Below, in pieces: positions 28,005 to 35,912 of a stretch of 64,000 nucleotides of DNA. The notes under the pieces are model-generated. The model made no database searches. It was not told where the DNA came from and worked only from the letters and a program-made list of their open reading frames with translations. The position numbers and the translations under genes are program-made. The stretch covers positions 744,001-808,000 of the forward strand of contig JADKAJ010000001.1 of the NCBI GenBank assembly GCA_016719165.1, written 5' to 3'. The stretch is from Chitinophagaceae bacterium (GTDB lineage Bacteria > Bacteroidota > Bacteroidia > Chitinophagales > Chitinophagaceae). Every line of letters starts with the position of its first letter. Position 1 is the first letter of the stretch.

Positions 28005-29174
28005 ATGAGCCTGTATTCAAAAAGAGGAGTTTCTGCCCAAAAAGAAGAAGTGCATGCAGCTACCAAAAACCTGGACAAGGGTCTTTATGCCAATGCTTTT
28101 TGCAAAATATACCCCGATGTATTGTGTGGAGACGATGCCTGGGTGAATGTGATGCATGCAGATGGTGCCGGCACTAAAAGTATACTGGCTTATTTATACT
28201 GGAAAGAAACCGGTGATGTTTCTGTATGGAAAGGTATAGCACAGGATGCCATCGTCATGAATCTGGATGATCTGTTATGCATAGGAATTTATGATAACCT
28301 GCTTTTTTCTTCCACGATTGACCGGAACAAGAATGTGATTCCTGCTGAGGTACTCGAAGCAGTGATTACCGGAACCCAGGAATTTTTTGATACCATGAAG
28401 AGCTTTGGCGTTAATATCAGTTTCATGGGGGGTGAAACGGCTGATGTGGGCGATGTGGTAAGAACGATTGCAGTGAACGGAACAATGACTGCCCGCTGGC
28501 CTAAATCAAAACTGGTTACCAACGAAAAAATAAAAGCAGGTGATGTGATTGTGGGATTAGCCGGTTACGGACAGTCTGATTATGAAACGCAATACAACAG
28601 CGGACTGGCCAGCAACGGTCTTACCAGTGCCAGGCATGATGTGTTGCATAAGACGTATGGAGCAAGATTCCCGGAGAGTTATGATACTTCATTGGATGAA
28701 TCGGTTGTTTACATTGGCCCGCACAGAATGACTGATGAAGTGAGGGAAGGAGCTATAAAGTATGAAGTAGGAAAATTATTACTCTCGCCAACAAGGACAT
28801 TTGCACCTGTGATGAAAGAATTGCTGGAGAATCATTTTGAGTTCATACACGGACTCATCCATTGCAGTGGCGGCGGGCAAACCAAATGCCTGAAATATGT
28901 ACCGGAAAATGTCCGGATTGTAAAGGACAATTTGTTTGAACCTCCCATTATTTTCAAATTGATACAGGAAGCAAGCAAATCTGACGACAGGGAAATGTAC
29001 CAGGTGTTTAATATGGGTACCAGGTTAGAGATTTATACCAACGAGAAAGAGGCCGATGCTATTATCGCTGTTTCAAAAAGATTTGGTGTGGAGGCACAGG
29101 TTATAGGCAGGGTGGAGAAAAGTGTAAAGAAGGAGTTGGTAATTTTGAATGCTGGGAAGGAGATAGTTTTCTGA
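28005..29174 (+). CDS. purM: Phosphoribosylformylglycinamidine cyclo-ligase (AIR synthase)
   Basis: A 389-residue enzyme that cyclises FGAM to AIR in purine synthesis. Family motifs are HADGAGTKSILAYLYW (ADGAGTK, ATP/substrate loop), NLDDLLCIG, SFMGGETADVGD and GLAGYGQSDYETQYNSGL. The length and the extended middle part match the Bacteroidota PurM group, longer than the 345-residue E. coli enzyme. Together with purC in this window it completes two steps of the purine pathway, though the genes are not adjacent. It is followed by an FtsE-like ATPase after 42 bases. Confidence 0.94.
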   Translation: MSLYSKRGVSAQKEEVHAATKNLDKGLYANAFCKIYPDVLCGDDAWVNVMHADGAGTKSILAYLYWKETGDVSVWKGIAQDAIVMNLDDLLCIGIYDNLLFSSTIDRNKNVIPAEVLEAVITGTQEFFDTMKSFGVNISFMGGETADVGDVVRTIAVNGTMTARWPKSKLVTNEKIKAGDVIVGLAGYGQSDYETQYNSGLASNGLTSARHDVLHKTYGARFPESYDTSLDESVVYIGPHRMTDEVREGAIKYEVGKLLLSPTRTFAPVMKELLENHFEFIHGLIHCSGGGQTKCLKYVPENVRIVKDNLFEPPIIFKLIQEASKSDDREMYQVFNMGTRLEIYTNEKEADAIIAVSKRFGVEAQVIGRVEKSVKKELVILNAGKEIVF

Positions 29175-29216
29175 TTTTATTAACCCATATTGCTTTATTT
29201 TGCAACAAACCCATAA

Positions 29217-29909
29217 ATGATGTCCGAACCAATCATTGAATTAAAGAATGTAAATATTTACCAGGGTGATAACCTTATTTTACAGGATGTAAACCTGACC
29301 GTAAACAAGGGAGAGTTTGTTTACCTGGTTGGAAAGACCGGAACCGGTAAATCAAGTCTTTTAAAGACTTTATATGGTGAACTGGAATTAAAGGAAGGAG
29401 AGGGCACGGTGGCCGGGTTTAACTTGCGGGGCCTTGACTGGAAAAAAGTTCCTTACCTGCGCCGCAATCTTGGAGTGGTGTTCCAGGATTTTCAACTGCT
29501 GACAGACCGTAATGTGAATGATAATATGAAGTTCGTTCTGAGAGCTACCGGCTGGACAGATGAAAAACTGATGAATGAAAAGATAGCAGATGTGCTGGAT
29601 AAAGTAGGGCTACGTTCAAAAGGGTTTAAAATGCCTTTTGAGCTGAGTGGCGGAGAGCAGCAACGTATAGATATCGCAAGGGCTTTATTGAATTCTCCGA
29701 AACTTATACTGGCAGATGAGCCTACCGGAAATCTTGATCCTGAAACTTCAGATGAAATTATGAACCTGCTATTCCAGATTTCAAGGGATTACAACACTAC
29801 TGTAGTAATGGCTACACATGATTATATCGTGGTACAAAAATTCCCTGCCCGTATGATTCGGACTGAGCGGGGAAGAGTGGCAGACAATGCTACCATAAGT
29901 ATTGAATAA
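29217..29909 (+). CDS. FtsE-like ABC transporter ATPase
   Basis: A 230-residue ABC ATPase of the FtsE/LolD/MacB-type. It has Walker A GKTGTGKSS, the Q-loop VVFQDFQLL, signature LSGGEQQR, Walker B LILADEPTG and the H-loop ATHD. The sequence HLRRNLGVVFQDFQ-like region and the absence of a long C-terminus resemble FtsE, which drives cell-wall hydrolase activation with FtsX. No FtsX-like permease gene is adjacent, so the partner is unknown. Its 3' end overlaps the convergent glycosyltransferase gene by 20 bases (29890-29909). Confidence 0.82.
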   Translation: MMSEPIIELKNVNIYQGDNLILQDVNLTVNKGEFVYLVGKTGTGKSSLLKTLYGELELKEGEGTVAGFNLRGLDWKKVPYLRRNLGVVFQDFQLLTDRNVNDNMKFVLRATGWTDEKLMNEKIADVLDKVGLRSKGFKMPFELSGGEQQRIDIARALLNSPKLILADEPTGNLDPETSDEIMNLLFQISRDYNTTVVMATHDYIVVQKFPARMIRTERGRVADNATISIE

Positions 29910-31014
29910 GCTGTTTTGTATTCAACGCATTGTTATAAGTATTGCCCAGCAAATTTTCTCTCAACCTGATTTCTTCTGTTGTAAAAGGCTGATGATGTAG
30001 TTGCATGATAATAGCTGCAATGGCATTGGCATTGGTACCAATATGGCAAGCCGCTTCAAGACCAGTGCCATTAACCATTGCTTCATTGGTAACACAGTGC
30101 CGGCCTTCAAACAGGGCATGCAGCAGTTTTATCTTGATGCCCGTATTGCTGAAAGAGGGTAGAATATTAATGTGGGCTTTTTTTACGAGGTCATTTATTT
30201 CGGTATCTGTCGGGTTTGCCACCAGGCAGGTATGCTGGTACAGATGTGACAGTTTATCTACCCGTTTTGAAGGATTTTTTCCTGCAATCACAAAGGGCAC
30301 TTTTATTTTAGAAAAAACCTTGGTCAGCAACCAGGTAGCTGCTTTTTCATTTTCAGGTACTGAAAGATTGCCATGATAAAGGCAAAAATTACCAATACCT
30401 TCTGAAGAGTTTATCTTTTCATACGGAGTATAGGCCGGAAGAAAGAAACTATTTTTCAATCCATGCTGTTCCCTGAAATGAGCTTCATCTTTTGTTGTAA
30501 TACAGGCATAGAGGTACTGCGGTGGCAGTGAATGTTCATACTTACCCAGCAAGTGGCTCTCGTAACGGAAATATATTTTTTTAAATATATTTTTTTCAAC
30601 GGATGATAATTGTTTGTAATAATCGGCTTCATCATTATGTAAACGTACTATCACTTTTCTATTACCGGTATTGAGCTGCGGTAATATACCTGTACAATGC
30701 ACCCCTTCCAATAAGATGGGGTGATTGTCTTTATTCAGTTTTGTGATCAATTCTTGATTTATCCTGGAAGAAACGATATAGGGTTTTGAGAATGAAAAGC
30801 CTTTATGTCCTGTTTTTCTTTCGTACACATGTATTGACTCACAATACTGGTTAAGCTCATTGGGATTGCCACGGTGATTATAAGAGAAATAATGGAGGTG
30901 AATCTTAATTCCGGCATTATACAGCGACTCGATTCTGTAAAGCATATCAATGGCACCGCCGTAATCGGCAGGTGAGGGTACATCAAGGCATACTATATGT
31001 AAATGTCTGTTCAA
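29890..31014 (-). CDS. Glycosyltransferase (GT4-type), second gene of the pair
   Basis: A 374-residue GT-B glycosyltransferase. The N-terminal acceptor-binding part begins with LHIVCLDVPSPADYGGAIDM; the C-terminal sugar-nucleotide domain has YHGNLSVPENEKAATWL, FVIAGKNP and the helix NILPSFSNTGIKIKLLHAL typical of GT4. The start is a TTG at 31014 that overlaps the stop TGA of the upstream gene (TTGA), which suggests translational coupling; no ATG lies in a suitable place. The 3' end overlaps the ftsE-like gene on the other strand. Its sugar donor and acceptor are unknown. Confidence 0.8.
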   Translation of the reverse strand: MNRHLHIVCLDVPSPADYGGAIDMLYRIESLYNAGIKIHLHYFSYNHRGNPNELNQYCESIHVYERKTGHKGFSFSKPYIVSSRINQELITKLNKDNHPILLEGVHCTGILPQLNTGNRKVIVRLHNDEADYYKQLSSVEKNIFKKIYFRYESHLLGKYEHSLPPQYLYACITTKDEAHFREQHGLKNSFFLPAYTPYEKINSSEGIGNFCLYHGNLSVPENEKAATWLLTKVFSKIKVPFVIAGKNPSKRVDKLSHLYQHTCLVANPTDTEINDLVKKAHINILPSFSNTGIKIKLLHALFEGRHCVTNEAMVNGTGLEAACHIGTNANAIAAIIMQLHHQPFTTEEIRLRENLLGNTYNNALNTKQLIQYLW

Positions 31015-32102
31015 TATGTTAAAACTGATTGATAAAAGGAGAGCAGTTTTCTTTCTTCCTGCTGCCAGTTTAATTCCTGTCTTGCTATCAGGCAGTTTTC
31101 TTTCAGTCTCCTATGTAAAACATCGTCGACCAGTAAATTGTTGATAGCAGCAGCAATTCTTTTAGGGGCAAGGTTATCAATTAAAACGGCAACTTCAAAT
31201 TGTTTGTTCATTTTCCGGTATTCAGGGTAGTCCACTGTTACCTGTGGCAATCCAGCATGTATGTAATCAAAAAATTTATTGGGCAAGGCAAGGTATTGGT
31301 TCAGGCCTTCTTTTTCGGGTACAGCCACTCCTATATACGCCAGTTGAGCGATTTTTCCTAAAGCGGACGGTGCTAACATACCTTTCAGTTCAATTTTATC
31401 TTGCAGCTGATAGTCACTGATCAGTTTCTTTAACTGGGGCATAAAATTTCCATCGCCACAGATTACCAGCCTGGCATTGATCCATTGCATGGCCGGAATA
31501 AGGTATTCAAATCCCCTGGCCTGGTTCACTGCTCCCTGGTAAAGGATGAATTTTTCTGTAGTTACCATGTTATCCAGTTCCTGCAATAAAGGCACATTAC
31601 GGATAGTCTTATAGTTTACTCCATATCGTCGGTGAAATTCTACTGCAATACTTTCACTTACGGTATATCCCCATTTGAATTTTGGCACTGCTTTCTTTTC
31701 TATACGCTGCCATATTTTTTGTATGCCCGGCCGGCTGATCACTTCCTTTAATTCAGAAAAAAATTCGTGGGCATCATAGATACGGGTAATTTTCTTACAC
31801 CTGGAAATATACAGGCAGGGAATTATCGTGTCCAGGTCTATAGCACAAATGGCATCCATCTTCTTGAATAGCAAAAAAAAGAACAAGCGGATATTATATT
31901 CAGCATAAAAAAATTTTCCTTTTATCCAAAAGCAGCGGATACGTTCCTGTTTAAATTTTTTTTCTGCCAGTGGGAGTGAGGAAGGCAGTTTTCTTCCAAC
32001 CAGGGTTATGTCATAGCCGTTTTCTGCCAGCGTCGTGCAGATACGGTGCATTCGCTGGTCATAAATAAGGTCGTTGGTAACAGTAAAATAGATCCGTTTC
32101 AA
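31011..32102 (-). CDS. Glycosyltransferase family 4 protein, first gene of the pair
   Basis: A 363-residue GT-B enzyme. It opens with RIYFTVTNDLIYDQRMHRI, a typical N-terminus of surface-polysaccharide glycosyltransferases, and the C-terminal half carries ILYQGAVNQARGFEYLI, LVICGDGNFMPQL and PNKFFDYIHAGLPQVT, the donor-binding motifs. The start appears to be TTG at 32102 because no in-frame ATG precedes the conserved N-terminus before a stop. Both genes of the pair therefore use TTG. A terminator for the outer-membrane gene lies just upstream. Confidence 0.82.
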   Translation of the reverse strand: MKRIYFTVTNDLIYDQRMHRICTTLAENGYDITLVGRKLPSSLPLAEKKFKQERIRCFWIKGKFFYAEYNIRLFFFLLFKKMDAICAIDLDTIIPCLYISRCKKITRIYDAHEFFSELKEVISRPGIQKIWQRIEKKAVPKFKWGYTVSESIAVEFHRRYGVNYKTIRNVPLLQELDNMVTTEKFILYQGAVNQARGFEYLIPAMQWINARLVICGDGNFMPQLKKLISDYQLQDKIELKGMLAPSALGKIAQLAYIGVAVPEKEGLNQYLALPNKFFDYIHAGLPQVTVDYPEYRKMNKQFEVAVLIDNLAPKRIAAAINNLLVDDVLHRRLKENCLIARQELNWQQEERKLLSFYQSVLTY

Positions 32103-32125
32103 ATAAAGACTTAATAATTGTTGCC

Positions 32126-32160
32126 AGAAAAGAAAAGGTTTTGCAAATATGCAAAACCTT
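32126..32160 (-). terminator. Terminator after the OMP_b-brl_3-type gene
   Basis: An 11-base-pair perfect stem (AAGGTTTTGCA / TGCAAAACCTT) with a 4-base loop, read on the minus strand and followed by TTCTTTTCT, 23 bases after the stop of the receptor gene. It lies upstream of the glycosyltransferase pair. Confidence 0.82.
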
Positions 32161-32182
32161 ACACTCTTAATCTATAAATTTT

Positions 32183-34828
32183 CTATTGTGGTCTCATGTT
32201 CATGCCATCCATCCCGTTTTGATCTTCCTGGCCTTTATTACTCTTTCTTTTGAAGAGTGATGCATCAAACTTTCCAAAACGCCAATTGAAATTTATACGC
32301 AATATCTGCGGGTCACGGCGACGGAACACATCCTGAATGAAAAAAGGAGATTCAGAGTGAATATCCGATACCCTAGTCCTGAAGATATCACTCATGTTGA
32401 CAGATAAGGAGGCCCTGTTATCTTTTAAGAAATTATATCGGATAGCGGCATCAACGTAGTAAACCGGCTTAACATAACCCTGTGCAGAAGTACTTTGACC
32501 AAACATTCCACCACCCATTCCACCTCCGCCACGTCCACCACCACCACTTCCACCGGGAGGCAGAATAGATTTTGACTGGTAGCTTCCTGATAACTGAAAG
32601 CTAAGGTTCTTGGATGCCTTAAAATTATTATTGATCTTAACAAACCAGCTGGCAAACTGATCCTGTTCTGGTATGGAAGGGATATCGATGTCGATCTTTG
32701 ATGTAAACAGGTTAAAATTGCTGGTAAGCTCCCACCATTTGGTGATATTATTTTTTAAGGTCATTTCCAAGCCTGTTACGTAACTGGAATTGGCGTTGAT
32801 AAACGTATTAATGATCACGTCTTTTCCTGTTCCTGGCTCTGTTTGAATTTCCTGGTAACGGGTAATCAGGTCATTGGTATTTTTATAATATACAGAAAGC
32901 AATAAATTATCCCTGTTCTTAAAAATCTTCTGGTAGGATAATTCCAGTGAATTGGTGAATTCAGGATTCAACCCGGGATTTCCTTTACTCAGGTTCAAGA
33001 AATCGGTTGAATCAGTAAATGGAGACAACTGCCAGAAATTAGGACGGTTAATTCTCCTGGAATAATTCAACTGCAACTCCTGTTCATTTTTTAATTTCTG
33101 ACTGAGGAAAGCACTGGGGAATAAACTTACCGGGAAATCTATATCGAATTTTTCACTGGTGTTGGTAAGTTCACCCTGGTAGTTAGAACTTTCAACACGA
33201 AGTCCCAACTGGTATCCAAAATTATTGATCCGGTTACTAAAAGTAGTATATGCTGCCAGCACCCTGTCATTACTGACATAGTCCACCTGTGAAGCTGGCT
33301 GAAGGGTTAATGTACCTGTCACCGGGTCAACAGTATAGAAAGCATTGGTACTTGTGTTTTCATTAAAAGCAGCCCTTACACCCAATTCAAGTTTTGACTT
33401 ATCACTGAGGGGGTTTACAAAATCACCTTGCAAAATGATACTAGTGTTATCCCCGTCACCTATTTGTCTTTGTCGTTGAATATTTTTTATGGTAGTCAGA
33501 TCGGGATTGTAAAATTCAGTAGTGATTAAATTATCATTTGGTCCGGTTCTGCCCCTGTAATTAATGTCAGCAGTTAGTTCCCGGCCTGCTTTTGGAAAAT
33601 TATGTTTGAAATTCAATGAAGCACCAAGATTATTGAACTCCCTGCTCATATCTGAAAAACGTTTGGTAAGTGAGGTAACAACAGGGGAGCTTAATGTATC
33701 AGTCAGCAGGTTACTAATATTTATCGGATTAAACTTTCCACTTCCCAGGTTTACACTTGCAGAAAGGGTTGAACGGTTGGTCATGAAGTAATCAATACCT
33801 GCACGACCAAACAAAAAGTTGCCGTCAAATTCTGACCTGTCATCCTGGAATAAAAAATTATTCGGGTTTTCAATCAGGGATAACCTTTCCGTAGTTCCGG
33901 TGCTTATTGATCTGCGCTGATTAAAATTTCCACTCATGAAAACATTGATCTTATTCTGTCTTACATTGATATCGCCACCTAAACCAATCCTTGCCCGGCT
34001 ATCAATATTTGTTCTGAGGCTTCCATTGTATCCCACTTTTCTGTTTTTCTTCAATACAATATTCAGTATACCGGCTGTACCACCGGAGGCGTCAAATTTA
34101 GCGGAGGGGTTTGTGATGATCTCAACACTTTCAATAGCATCCGCAGGGATTTGATCTAGTTCCATGGTGGTTGGACGGCCATCTACAAATATTTGCGGTG
34201 CATTATTACGAAGGGAAACATTTCCATCGATATCCACATTAAGAGAGGGGACATTTCTCATGATATCAACAGCAGTACCACCAGCGGAAACAATATTCTT
34301 ATCTACATTAAATACTTTTCTGTCAATACCCAGTTGGAGGCTTGGCTTTTCAGAAGTCACGGTTACATTTTCAAGTACTTTATCTTCAATATCTATTTTA
34401 ATATTACCAAGGTCTTTATCCAATGTACTCATCATGGCAGTCATATCACCGTTATTGGTACCACTGGGTTTCATATCGAATGAAACAGTCTGTTCATAAG
34501 GTTTAAAACCAACTATACTTACTTGTAATTTGAACTGGCCAAAAACAGGAATATTTTCTAGACGGAACTCACCATTATGCTTTGTTAGCATACCAGCTAC
34601 TACAACTTCTTTTCGTTTTTTTGAGACCGAATCAAACCTGTTTTGCAATAACTGTACGGAGGCGTATTCGATAGGCTTTAAAGATTTGGCTTCAATTAGC
34701 TTTCCGTAAAAGGAACCTGTCATTTGGGTCCGGCCCGCACCCGGCCTATTGCCAGCACCCGAAGGCGCCTGGGCGGAAGATATATAAGTGATTAATAATG
34801 AGGACAATGCAATAATAATATTTCTCAT
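32183..34828 (-). CDS. Outer-membrane beta-barrel receptor-like protein (OMP_b-brl_3 family) with CarboxypepD_reg domain
   Basis: An 881-residue outer-membrane protein. A signal peptide (1-20, ending ISSAQ) precedes a CarboxypepD_reg-like domain (about 37-120; GSFYGKLIEAKSLKPIEY, VSIVGFKPYEQTVSF), a TonB plug-like region (RNVPSLNVDIDGNVSLRNN, SVEIITNPSAKFDASGGTAG) and a large barrel that ends with an aromatic-rich RINFNWRFGKFDASLFKR. A Gly-rich insertion (about residues 770-790; GGSGGGGRGGGGMGGG) is unusual. ATG 34828 begins the signal peptide; the longer upstream frame does not. A perfect terminator follows. Confidence 0.87.
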   Translation of the reverse strand: MRNIIIALSSLLITYISSAQAPSGAGNRPGAGRTQMTGSFYGKLIEAKSLKPIEYASVQLLQNRFDSVSKKRKEVVVAGMLTKHNGEFRLENIPVFGQFKLQVSIVGFKPYEQTVSFDMKPSGTNNGDMTAMMSTLDKDLGNIKIDIEDKVLENVTVTSEKPSLQLGIDRKVFNVDKNIVSAGGTAVDIMRNVPSLNVDIDGNVSLRNNAPQIFVDGRPTTMELDQIPADAIESVEIITNPSAKFDASGGTAGILNIVLKKNRKVGYNGSLRTNIDSRARIGLGGDINVRQNKINVFMSGNFNQRRSISTGTTERLSLIENPNNFLFQDDRSEFDGNFLFGRAGIDYFMTNRSTLSASVNLGSGKFNPINISNLLTDTLSSPVVTSLTKRFSDMSREFNNLGASLNFKHNFPKAGRELTADINYRGRTGPNDNLITTEFYNPDLTTIKNIQRQRQIGDGDNTSIILQGDFVNPLSDKSKLELGVRAAFNENTSTNAFYTVDPVTGTLTLQPASQVDYVSNDRVLAAYTTFSNRINNFGYQLGLRVESSNYQGELTNTSEKFDIDFPVSLFPSAFLSQKLKNEQELQLNYSRRINRPNFWQLSPFTDSTDFLNLSKGNPGLNPEFTNSLELSYQKIFKNRDNLLLSVYYKNTNDLITRYQEIQTEPGTGKDVIINTFINANSSYVTGLEMTLKNNITKWWELTSNFNLFTSKIDIDIPSIPEQDQFASWFVKINNNFKASKNLSFQLSGSYQSKSILPPGGSGGGGRGGGGMGGGMFGQSTSAQGYVKPVYYVDAAIRYNFLKDNRASLSVNMSDIFRTRVSDIHSESPFFIQDVFRRRDPQILRINFNWRFGKFDASLFKRKSNKGQEDQNGMDGMNMRPQ

Positions 34829-34954
34829 TTCTCTGATTTGTTTATTAGACGTGTAAAGGTGTCCGAACTTGCTGACGTTCTTATGACAACTTGATGAATG
34901 GCAGTATGACAACCATGAAGGGGAAAAGTTCGGTTTCCAACCCTTTTGAGATAA

Positions 34955-35560
34955 TTACATAGTAAGCTGGGTGATTAATATTTGTACCAGGCCAATAATG
35001 AAACCAATGACAGCGCCAATGATCTCAACAAACCTGAATTCTTTTGACATGATCTGGTAAAGGACTTCTTCCAGTTTGTCGGATGAAAAACCGGCCACTT
35101 TCTGGATAACAATATGTTCAAGATCCAATTCAGTTTTTAGATTAGCAGCATATTGTTTCATAACAATTGGGAACAGCAATTCAATCTCGGTCATGAACGC
35201 ACTTTTCAGTTTGGTGATTGTTTTATCGCCAATGAACATACTGATAACAGGCATTTCAACGCTTAACCTGTTGCGGAGAAAATCATCAATATGATTTTCT
35301 ATCATCGGCATAATTTTTTTCAGGTTATCCGGGCTGCTGATCTTTTGTTCAATGTCTTCAAAGGAAAGGAACTCGTCGCTGACAAGTTTCCCTAATTTTT
35401 CAGCAAATTGTTGTTGCCTTTTTGGGAAAATGCCCTGGATCGTGATGCCCAATATCTTTTTGGGTTCCCTTGGGTGAAAGAGCATTTTAATGGCTACCCA
35501 GTTTGTAACCCAGCCAATAAAAGCAGAAATAACAGGAATAATAAACAGCCAATAGTTCAT
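34955..35560 (-). CDS. DUF445 family membrane protein
   Basis: About 201 residues. An N-terminal membrane segment (NYWLFIIPVISAFIGWVTNW) is followed by the DUF445 marker AIKMLFHPREPKKILG, helical soluble segments, and a C-terminal membrane helix (IIGAVIGFIIGLVQILITQL). The ATG near 35560 is used; an upstream GTG lies inside the tRNA-His gene and is rejected. DUF445 proteins are bacterial membrane proteins of unknown function. It is downstream of tRNA-His on the same strand but separated by a terminator. Confidence 0.82.
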   Translation of the reverse strand: MNYWLFIIPVISAFIGWVTNWVAIKMLFHPREPKKILGITIQGIFPKRQQQFAEKLGKLVSDEFLSFEDIEQKISSPDNLKKIMPMIENHIDDFLRNRLSVEMPVISMFIGDKTITKLKSAFMTEIELLFPIVMKQYAANLKTELDLEHIVIQKVAGFSSDKLEEVLYQIMSKEFRFVEIIGAVIGFIIGLVQILITQLTM

Positions 35561-35580
35561 ACAAAAATTATAAAATGAAA

Positions 35581-35610
35581 CCCCGTTTCGTTTGAAACGG
35601 GGTTTTTGGG
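35581..35610 (-). terminator. Terminator of tRNA-His
   Basis: The stem CCCCGTTTC/GAAACGGGG (9 perfect pairs, 4-base loop) begins within a few bases of the tRNA 3' end and is followed on both strands by T-rich sequence. It separates the tRNA from the DUF445 gene. Confidence 0.8.
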
Positions 35611-35685
35611 GGTGGCTAACCGGGCTCGAACCGGCGACCCTCAGAACCACAATCTGATGCTCTAACCAACTGAGCTATAACCACC
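35611..35685 (-). tRNA. tRNA-His (anticodon GTG)
   Basis: On the minus strand a cloverleaf is formed with the acceptor strands GGTGGTTA and TAGCCACC, D arm AGCTCAGTTGGTTAGAGC, anticodon stem-loop TCAGA-TTGTGGT-TCTGA with anticodon GTG, and the T arm GCCGGTTCGAGCCCGGT. The extra G at position -1 opposite C73, typical of tRNA-His, is present. The 3' CCA is not encoded (CCC AAA follows), so it must be added enzymatically. Confidence 0.93.
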
Positions 35686-35741
35686 ATTTTATTCGCCTTT
35701 CCGGCAGATACCGGGATAAACAACAGCGAATTATGCGGCTG

Positions 35742-35749
35742 CAAAAATA
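35742..35749 (-). promoter_or_regulatory. Bacteroidota-type -7 element for tRNA-His
   Basis: On the minus strand TATTTTTG (plus CAAAAATA) matches TAnnTTTG and lies 56 bases upstream of the tRNA 5' end. A TTTG-like element (plus CAAA, 35767-35770) precedes it with a 17-base spacer, slightly short. Confidence 0.45.
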
Positions 35750-35899
35750 AGAAAAATGAATGCTCTCAAAAAATAAAAGAACGTATTCTTTCGATAATCC
35801 CAATCCTGGTAGCGAAAGATTACTATTAATCTTATTAAACCACTTATCAAAAACCATTGTTAAAAGGCTGTAAAAGCAAGAAAAACAGGCTTTTTGCGT

Positions 35900-35907
35900 T
35901 ATTTTTG
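35900..35907 (+). promoter_or_regulatory. Bacteroidota-type -7 element for the tail-specific protease
   Basis: TATTTTTG matches TAnnTTTG and ends 5 bases before the first ATG of the protease gene, which favours one of the slightly downstream ATGs (35937 or 35943) as the true start. No clear -33 element. Confidence 0.35.
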
Positions 35908-35912
35908 ATAAC

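Noticed and set aside
31011..32102. Frameshift or sequencing error at the TTG start of the first glycosyltransferase
   Set aside because: The reading frame is intact and the N-terminal motif is typical immediately after the TTG, so a rare start is simpler than an error.
34955..35650. Longer start for the DUF445 gene at a GTG at 35650
   Set aside because: It lies inside the tRNA-His gene and its terminator, and the extra N-terminal residues have no membrane or domain character; the ATG near 35560 starts directly at the membrane segment.
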